From: an uncultured Clostridia bacterium
GTDB lineage: Bacteria; Bacillota; Clostridia; Peptostreptococcales; Anaerovoracaceae
Assembly (NCBI GenBank): GCA_934234035.1
Contig: CAKQHH010000042.1
Span: forward strand, 1 to 9,713
Length of the DNA stretch: 9,713 nt
Reading direction: 5' to 3'
This document shows, in pieces, positions 6,037 through 9,713 of this stretch. The notes beneath the pieces are model-generated. The model made no database searches, was not told the DNA's origin, and worked only from the letters and a program-made list of their open reading frames with translations. Positions within the stretch are counted from its first letter, which is position 1. Each line of letters starts with the position of its first letter. Position numbers and translations under genes: made by a program.

Positions 6037-7464
6037 ATGAATATCAAGAATATGACACCGAAAGAAATTGTAGCGGAACTGGATAAATACATCATCGGAC
6101 AGGATGAGGCCAAGAAGTCCGTTGCCATCGCACTGCGGAACCGGTACCGTCGGAACCAGCTCAGCGATGAGATGCGGGAAGAGATTACCCCGAAGAACAT
6201 TTTGATGATGGGACCGACCGGTGTGGGTAAGACGGAAATCGCCAGACGGTTAGCACGCATTATGGAAGCTCCTTTTATTAAAGTGGAAGCGACCAAGTAC
6301 ACGGAAGTGGGCTATGTGGGCCGCGACGTGGAATCCATGATTCGGGATCTGGTGGAAGCCTCTGTTCGCATCACGAAGCAGAAGCACATCGATGAGAAAT
6401 ACGATATCGCGGATCAGCGTGCAGAGGATTTGATTCTGGAAGCGCTGGTTCCCGATGCAAAGAAAAAGAAGAAGTCCGGAGAGAGCAGCAATCCCTTTGA
6501 CTTCATCCTCAACAGCGGCGGGTATACCAGCCAGAAGGAGGAGTACGAGAACAAGCAGAATGCGGAGAACGCCAAGCCGGCAGACGATATTGCCATGGCA
6601 AGGGAGCAAGTTCGCCGTGAGCTGAGAGACGGAAAATTGGAGAACGAGCTGGTGGAAATCGACGTGGAAGTGACGCCGAACACCAACCAGCTGGACATGC
6701 AGAACGAAGGTATGGGCATCGCCGTCGGAAATATTTTCGGGGATATGATGCCGAAGAAAACCAAGCACAAGAAGCTGCCGGTAAAGGAAGCCAGAAAGAT
6801 CCTGCGGGAGCAGGAGGCTCAGAGCATGCTGGATATGGATCAGGTGGTGGACGAGGCGCTGATGAATGCGGAGCAGAACGGCATTGTGTTCATCGATGAG
6901 ATTGACAAAATCGCCTCCGGCAGTTCTGTGACCGCCAGCGGCGAAGTATCCCGGGAAGGCGTACAGCGGGACATTCTGCCGATTGTAGAAGGCAGCGTGG
7001 TCAATACGAAGCATGGACCGGTTAAGACGGACCACATGCTGTTCATCGGTGCGGGTGCGTTCCACGTATCCAAGCCGTCGGATCTGATTCCGGAGCTGCA
7101 GGGCCGTTTCCCGATTAAAGTGGAGCTGAAGAACCTGGACAAGGAAGCCTTCAAGCAGATTCTTACGGTGCCGGAAAACGCCGTAATCAAGCAGCAGAAA
7201 GCCCTTCTGGAGACGGAAGGCGTTCAGGTGGAGTTCACCGATGATGCCATTGACGAAATCGCCGGAATGGCCTTCCTGATGAACGAGGAGACGGAAAATA
7301 TCGGTGCCAGAAGGCTGTACACCATCATGGAGACCCTTCTGGAGGATGTTTCCTACGAGCTCCCGAATCCGGACATCACCCACGTTCTGGTAGACCGGGA
7401 AATGGTACAGGAAAAGTTCAAAGAAAAAATCCGCGAAGTGGATGTAGATAAGTATATTTTGTAA
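6037..7464 (+). CDS. hslU: ATP-dependent protease ATPase subunit HslU (ClpY)
   Basis: A 475-residue AAA+ unfoldase (from the ATG at 6037) that unfolds proteins and feeds them into HslV. The N terminus MTPKEIVAELDKYIIGQ is the family signature. Walker A GPTGVGKT is at 59-66 and Walker B IVFIDEID has D287/E288. GAFHVSKPSDLIPELQGRFP begins near 340, and the sensor-2 GARRL is at 423-427. The I domain (about 110-250) includes a five-lysine run (142-146) and a charged linker, making it slightly longer than the ~440-470 of many homologues. The C terminus ends in DKYIL, resembling the hydrophobic tail that inserts into HslV pockets. A GTG at 6025 would add four residues but lies one base from the Shine-Dalgarno sequence. 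yigZ starts two bases after the stop. In Bacillus-type operons codY often follows; it is not here. Confidence 0.97.
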   Translation: MNIKNMTPKEIVAELDKYIIGQDEAKKSVAIALRNRYRRNQLSDEMREEITPKNILMMGPTGVGKTEIARRLARIMEAPFIKVEATKYTEVGYVGRDVESMIRDLVEASVRITKQKHIDEKYDIADQRAEDLILEALVPDAKKKKKSGESSNPFDFILNSGGYTSQKEEYENKQNAENAKPADDIAMAREQVRRELRDGKLENELVEIDVEVTPNTNQLDMQNEGMGIAVGNIFGDMMPKKTKHKKLPVKEARKILREQEAQSMLDMDQVVDEALMNAEQNGIVFIDEIDKIASGSSVTASGEVSREGVQRDILPIVEGSVVNTKHGPVKTDHMLFIGAGAFHVSKPSDLIPELQGRFPIKVELKNLDKEAFKQILTVPENAVIKQQKALLETEGVQVEFTDDAIDEIAGMAFLMNEETENIGARRLYTIMETLLEDVSYELPNPDITHVLVDREMVQEKFKEKIREVDVDKYIL

Positions 7465-7466
7465 TT

Positions 7467-8105
7467 ATGAGCTATAAAACCGTTTACAAAGAAGCAGAAG
7501 CGGAACAGGTAATCCAACGTTCCCGCTTTATTACGCATGTGTCTCCCGTAGATTCCTACGAGGAGGCGCAGGCGTACGTTGCCATGATAAAAGAAGAATA
7601 CAAGGATGCCACGCACAACGTCCCTGCCGTGGTAATCGGGGAAAAACAGGAACTGCAGTGGATGAGCGACGACGGGGAGCCTCAGGGCACCTCAGGGCCG
7701 CCTATTCTTCGCATGCTGGTGGAAGAGGGCCTGACCAATCTGGTGGTTGTGGTGACCCGATATTTCGGCGGTGTAAAGCTGGGAACCGGCGGTTTGGTCC
7801 GGGCGTATTCCGGATCCGCCAAGCTGGGGTTGGAGGCAGCCGGCATCTGCACCGTAACCGACGGATACGTAATGGAGTATTTGCTGGACTATTCTCATCT
7901 GGCAAAAATAAATAATGCGGAGCAGCAGGGGGACTTCCATATTATCCATACGGAATACATGGATAAAGTGAAGGTCACCGTAGGGTGCAAAACCGAGGCG
8001 GAAGGCTTGGTAATAAAGACTTTCAACGATATCACTTCGGGTACCTGCGAGCTGCTGTCGAAAAAAAACGAAAAAATTTCCGAAAAAATCGTTGACAGCA
8101 ATTAG
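7467..8105 (+). CDS. yigZ: YigZ/IMPACT family protein (UPF0029)
   Basis: A 212-residue member of the YigZ family. The N-terminal domain is the UPF0029/Impact fold, with DDGEPQGTSGPP at 68-79 and VVVTRYFGGVKLGTGG at 94-109, the two most conserved family blocks. The C-terminal ~70 residues match the expected DUF1949 ferredoxin-like domain in position and size. Bacterial members have no firm function; eukaryotic IMPACT regulates Gcn2, and nucleic-acid binding has been proposed for the fold. The gene starts two bases after the hslU stop with no recognisable Shine-Dalgarno sequence, which suggests translation coupled to hslU. Its last codons contain the -35 box of the tRNA operon promoter. Confidence 0.93.
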   Translation: MSYKTVYKEAEAEQVIQRSRFITHVSPVDSYEEAQAYVAMIKEEYKDATHNVPAVVIGEKQELQWMSDDGEPQGTSGPPILRMLVEEGLTNLVVVVTRYFGGVKLGTGGLVRAYSGSAKLGLEAAGICTVTDGYVMEYLLDYSHLAKINNAEQQGDFHIIHTEYMDKVKVTVGCKTEAEGLVIKTFNDITSGTCELLSKKNEKISEKIVDSN

Positions 8106-8120
8106 ATGCTGTGGTAATAT
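8092..8120 (+). promoter_or_regulatory. tRNA operon promoter P1
   Basis: A consensus -35 TTGACA (8092-8097), an exact 17-base spacer and -10 TAATAT (8115-8120). The -35 box lies inside the last codons of yigZ. The predicted start is near 8127, about 105 bases before the first tRNA. No terminator separates yigZ from the array, so read-through from the topA-hslVU-yigZ unit may add to this promoter. Confidence 0.85.
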
Positions 8121-8153
8121 ATTGCTTGTCGTCAGGAACGTAAAGAAAACGAA

Positions 8154-8170
8154 AAACTTTTCAAAAGTTT
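8154..8170. repeat. Perfect palindrome between the two tRNA promoters
   Basis: AAACTTTT (8154-8161) and AAAAGTTT (8163-8170) are perfect complements around a single C. It lies between P1 and P2, just upstream of the P2 -35 box. Being all AT except one pair per arm, it would make a poor RNA hairpin, so DNA-level recognition or chance is as likely as a structural role. Confidence 0.5.
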
Positions 8171-8183
8171 CTGAAAAAAAGAG

Positions 8184-8212
8184 TTGCACTCAGCAAGAAA
8201 GTTTGCTATAAT
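8184..8212 (+). promoter_or_regulatory. tRNA operon promoter P2 (extended -10)
   Basis: -35 TTGCAC (8184-8189), a 17-base spacer and a perfect -10 TATAAT (8207-8212) preceded by TGC, giving an extended -10. The predicted start near 8219 is about 13 bases before tRNA-Val. With P1 it forms a tandem pair like those of rRNA and tRNA operons in fast-growing Bacillota. Confidence 0.88.
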
Positions 8213-8231
8213 GAGTGACAGACTGATGTAT

Positions 8232-8307
8232 GGACGCTTAGCTCAGCTGGGAGAGCATCTGCCTTACAAGCAGAGGGTCATAGGTTCGAGCCCTATAGCG
8301 TCCACCA
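8232..8307 (+). tRNA. tRNA-Val (anticodon TAC)
   Basis: A full 76-nt cloverleaf. The acceptor stem GGACGCT/AGCGTCC is perfect, the anticodon loop is CTTACAA, the T loop is TTCGAGC, and CCA is encoded. First gene of the array. Confidence 0.97.
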
Positions 8308-8311
8308 TTTT

Positions 8312-8388
8312 GGCCGGGTAGTTCAGTTGGTTAGAATGCCAGCCTGTCACGCTGGAGGTCGACGGTTCGAGCCCGTTCCCGGTCGCCA
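8312..8388 (+). tRNA. tRNA-Asp (anticodon GTC)
   Basis: A 77-nt cloverleaf with acceptor GGCCGGG/CCCGGTC (one G-T pair), anticodon loop CTGTCAC, discriminator G as expected for Asp, and encoded CCA. Four bases after tRNA-Val. Confidence 0.97.
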
Positions 8389-8404
8389 TTTTTTATAACA
8401 ATAA

Positions 8405-8479
8405 GCTGATGTGGCTCAACGGTAGAGCAGCTGATTTGTAATCAGCAGGTTGGGGGTTCGATTCCCTCCATCAGCTCCA
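8405..8479 (+). tRNA. tRNA-Thr (anticodon TGT)
   Basis: 75 nt. The anticodon stem GCTGA/TCAGC closes the loop TTTGTAA, giving TGT. The T-discriminator and CCA are encoded. Confidence 0.96.
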
Positions 8480-8489
8480 ATAATTTTAT

Positions 8490-8574
8490 CGAGGGATTCC
8501 CGAGTGGCCAAAGGGGGCGGACTGTAAATCCGTTAGCTGTGCTTTCGATGGTTCGAATCCATCTCCCTCGACCA
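8490..8574 (+). tRNA. tRNA-Tyr (anticodon GTA)
   Basis: An 85-nt class II tRNA with a long variable arm. The acceptor CGAGGGA/TCCCTCG is perfect, the anticodon loop is CTGTAAA, and CCA is encoded. Confidence 0.96.
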
Positions 8575-8578
8575 ATAT

Positions 8579-8653
8579 GCGGAAGTGGCTCAGGGGTAGA
8601 GCATCGCCTTGCCAAGGCGAGGGTCGCGAGTTCGAATCTCGTCTTCCGCTCCA
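8579..8653 (+). tRNA. tRNA-Gly (anticodon GCC)
   Basis: 75 nt. Acceptor GCGGAAG/CTTCCGC, anticodon stem TCGCC/GGCGA around TTGCCAA, encoded CCA. Confidence 0.97.
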
Positions 8654-8661
8654 TCTTTTAT

Positions 8662-8735
8662 GCGGATGTAGTTCAATGGTAGAACTTCAGCCTTCCAAGC
8701 TGATAGCGTGAGTTCGATTCTCATCATCCGCTCCA
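8662..8735 (+). tRNA. tRNA-Gly (anticodon TCC)
   Basis: 74 nt. The acceptor GCGGATG pairs with CATCCGC, the anticodon loop is CTTCCAA, and CCA is encoded. It reads GGA/GGG codons, complementing the GCC isoacceptor eight bases upstream. Confidence 0.97.
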
Positions 8736-8738
8736 TGT

Positions 8739-8815
8739 GGGTCCATAGCTCAGTTGGATAGAGCAACGGCCTTCTAAGCCGTGTGTCCGGGGTTCGAATC
8801 CCTGTGGGCTCACCA
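8739..8815 (+). tRNA. tRNA-Arg (anticodon TCT)
   Basis: 77 nt. Acceptor GGGTCCA/TGGGCTC with two G-T pairs, anticodon loop CTTCTAA, encoded CCA. It is followed by the longest spacer in the array (48 bases), which begins with a run of seven T. Confidence 0.96.
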
Positions 8816-8863
8816 CTATTTTTTTAAAAGAAACAGAGAGAGTATAGCAGACCGACTTGATTA

Positions 8864-8938
8864 TGGGGTATAGCCAAGTGGCAAGGCAACGGACTTTGAC
8901 TCCGTGATTCGTAGGTTCGAGTCCTGCTACCCCAGCCA
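8864..8938 (+). tRNA. tRNA-Gln (anticodon TTG)
   Basis: 75 nt. Acceptor TGGGGTA/TACCCCA with the T1-A72 pair typical of bacterial Gln tRNA, anticodon loop CTTTGAC, discriminator G, encoded CCA. Confidence 0.97.
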
Positions 8939-8942
8939 TTGC

Positions 8943-9018
8943 GACCCATTAGCTCAGGTGGTAGAGCACTTGACTTTTAATCAAGGTGTCCGGAGTTCGA
9001 GTCTCCGATGGGTCACCA
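8943..9018 (+). tRNA. tRNA-Lys (anticodon TTT)
   Basis: 76 nt. Acceptor GACCCAT/ATGGGTC, anticodon stem CTTGA/TCAAG around CTTTTAA, encoded CCA. Confidence 0.97.
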
Positions 9019-9035
9019 TTACTCTTAAAACATCC

Positions 9036-9124
<89 letters not shown>

Positions 9125-9140
9125 AGAATGCACATGATCT

Positions 9141-9234
9141 GGAGAAGTACTCAAGAGGCTGAAGAGGACGGTTTGCTAAACCGTTAGGGTTCGTTATTAG
9201 GGCCGCATGGGTTCGAATCCCATCTTCTCCGCCA
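9141..9234 (+). tRNA. tRNA-Ser (anticodon GCT)
   Basis: A 94-nt class II tRNA. The acceptor GGAGAAG pairs with CTTCTCC, the anticodon loop is TTGCTAA, the variable arm is longer than in the TGA isoacceptor upstream, and CCA is encoded. Confidence 0.97.
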
Positions 9235-9242
9235 CAATTTTT

Positions 9243-9318
9243 AGGGGTATAGCTCAGTTGGTAGAGCAGTGGTCTCCAAAACCACGTGCCGTGGGTTCGA
9301 ATCCTACTGCCCCTGCCA
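9243..9318 (+). tRNA. tRNA-Trp (anticodon CCA)
   Basis: 76 nt. Acceptor AGGGGTA/TGCCCCT with A1-T72 as in bacterial Trp tRNA, anticodon stem GTGGT/ACCAC around CTCCAAA, discriminator G, encoded CCA. Confidence 0.97.
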
Positions 9319-9343
9319 ATTCACTAAGGACTGTACTAAATAT

Positions 9344-9420
9344 CGGGGTGTAGCGCAGCTTGGTAGCGCAACTGGTTTGGGACCAGTGGGCCGCGGGTTC
9401 AAATCCTGCCACCCCGACCA
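9344..9420 (+). tRNA. tRNA-Pro (anticodon TGG)
   Basis: 77 nt. Acceptor CGGGGTG/CACCCCG with the C1-G72 pair of Pro tRNA, D stem GCGC/GCGC, anticodon loop TTTGGGA, encoded CCA. Confidence 0.97.
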
Positions 9421-9434
9421 TTTACCCAACATAT

Positions 9435-9511
9435 GGGCCATTAGCTCAGTTGGTCAGAGCATCCGGCTCATAACCGGCAGGTCCCGGGTTCAAGTCCCTG
9501 ATGGCCCACCA
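9435..9511 (+). tRNA. tRNA-Met, probably elongator (anticodon CAT)
   Basis: 77 nt with anticodon loop CTCATAA and acceptor GGGCCAT/ATGGCCC. The G1-C72 pair rules out an initiator, which has a 1-72 mismatch and three G-C pairs in the anticodon stem. A CAT anticodon could also mark tRNA-Ile2, whose C34 is modified to lysidine; sequence alone does not settle this. Two mismatches are visible: T-C at the top of the anticodon stem and C-T at the second pair of the T stem (CCGGG/CCCTG). Confidence 0.9.
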
Positions 9512-9531
9512 TTTATTGAATAAGGTAATAT

Positions 9532-9607
9532 GCCCAGATAGCTCAGTTGGTAGAGCAAGGGACTGAAAATCCCTGTGTCCTTGGTTCGATTCCGAGTCTG
9601 GGCACCA
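9532..9607 (+). tRNA. tRNA-Phe (anticodon GAA)
   Basis: 76 nt. Acceptor GCCCAGA/TCTGGGC, anticodon stem GGGAC-type around CTGAAAA, encoded CCA. Last gene of the array, three bases before the terminator stem. Confidence 0.97.
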
Positions 9608-9609
9608 TG

Positions 9610-9640
9610 AACGGTATGCATCGCATACCGTTTTTCTTTT
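9610..9640 (+). terminator. Intrinsic terminator of the tRNA operon
   Basis: AACGGTATGC (9610-9619) and GCATACCGTT (9623-9632) form a perfect 10-bp stem with an ATC loop. The T-run TTTTTCTTTT (9631-9640) follows or overlaps the stem. It comes two bases after the tRNA-Phe CCA. Confidence 0.93.
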
Positions 9641-9642
9641 GT

Positions 9643-9707
9643 GGGGCTATGAGCCCCGTCGAGGGCTCGAAGAGTCCGAGACAAATAAACCACCCGCTAT
9701 GCGGGTG
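9643..9707. repeat. Cluster of three triloop hairpins at the window edge
   Basis: Three short inverted repeats follow one another: GGGGCT-ATG-AGCCCC (9643-9657), GGGCTC-GAA-GAGTCC (9663-9677, one G-T pair) and CACCCGC-TAT-GCGGGTG (9691-9707). Each has a three-base loop, and none has a T-run behind it, so they are not terminators. Such subterminal hairpins are typical of IS200/IS605-family ends, which their transposase recognises as folded single strands. A structured regulatory RNA is the alternative. The window ends six bases later, so no linked gene can be seen. Confidence 0.5.
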
Positions 9708-9713
9708 CGCATC

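Noticed and set aside
6250..7383. Antisense open frame within hslU
   Set aside because: Shadow of hslU; the histidine- and leucine-rich composition is typical of reverse-complement frames.
8154..8180. Palindrome after yigZ read as a terminator
   Set aside because: The stem is almost entirely A-T, and on the + strand it is followed by CTGAAAAAAAG rather than a T-run.

Overview
This window is a housekeeping stretch of a bacterial chromosome, most likely from a low-to-mid-GC Bacillota (Firmicutes) lineage, probably Clostridia. The evidence is the gene order yraN - comM/yifB - dprA - topA - hslV - hslU, strong AGGAGG-type ribosome binding sites, consensus sigma-A promoters, and a long tRNA array in which every gene encodes its own CCA end. 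A genus cannot be named from the sequence alone. All genes lie on the + strand.

Layout. Positions 1-409 are non-coding and repeat-rich: two tandem copies of a ~97-bp element with a nested palindrome, a decayed start of a third, then a hairpin with a T-run. Positions 410-3285 hold yraN (nuclease-fold protein), a ComM/YifB AAA+ protein and DprA, genes tied to DNA handling and natural transformation; a degenerate 9-bp tandem repeat separates yraN from yifB. Positions 3340-8105 hold topoisomerase I (topA), the HslV peptidase and HslU unfoldase (two parts of one ATP-dependent protease) and a YigZ/IMPACT-family protein, closely spaced and probably co-transcribed. Positions 8092-9640 form a 15-gene tRNA operon (Val, Asp, Thr, Tyr, Gly, Gly, Arg, Gln, Lys, Ser, Ser, Trp, Pro, Met, Phe). 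It has two tandem consensus promoters, the first beginning inside the 3' end of yigZ, and a strong intrinsic terminator. Positions 9643-9713 hold three more short hairpins in a row, each with a 3-nt loop, cut by the window edge; they could be one end of an IS200/IS605-type element or a structured RNA.

How the genes work together. DprA loads RecA on incoming single strands, and ComM promotes branch migration during integration. YraN is often linked to these genes, but its role is unsettled. TopA relaxes negative supercoils. HslU unfolds substrates and threads them into HslV. The tRNA operon supplies translation. No unknown multi-gene system is visible: every long coding frame belongs to a recognisable conserved family. 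The points worth a second look are the intergenic repeats, the terminal hairpin cluster, the domain architecture of DprA and TopA, the HslV propeptide, and the promoter and junction arrangements.
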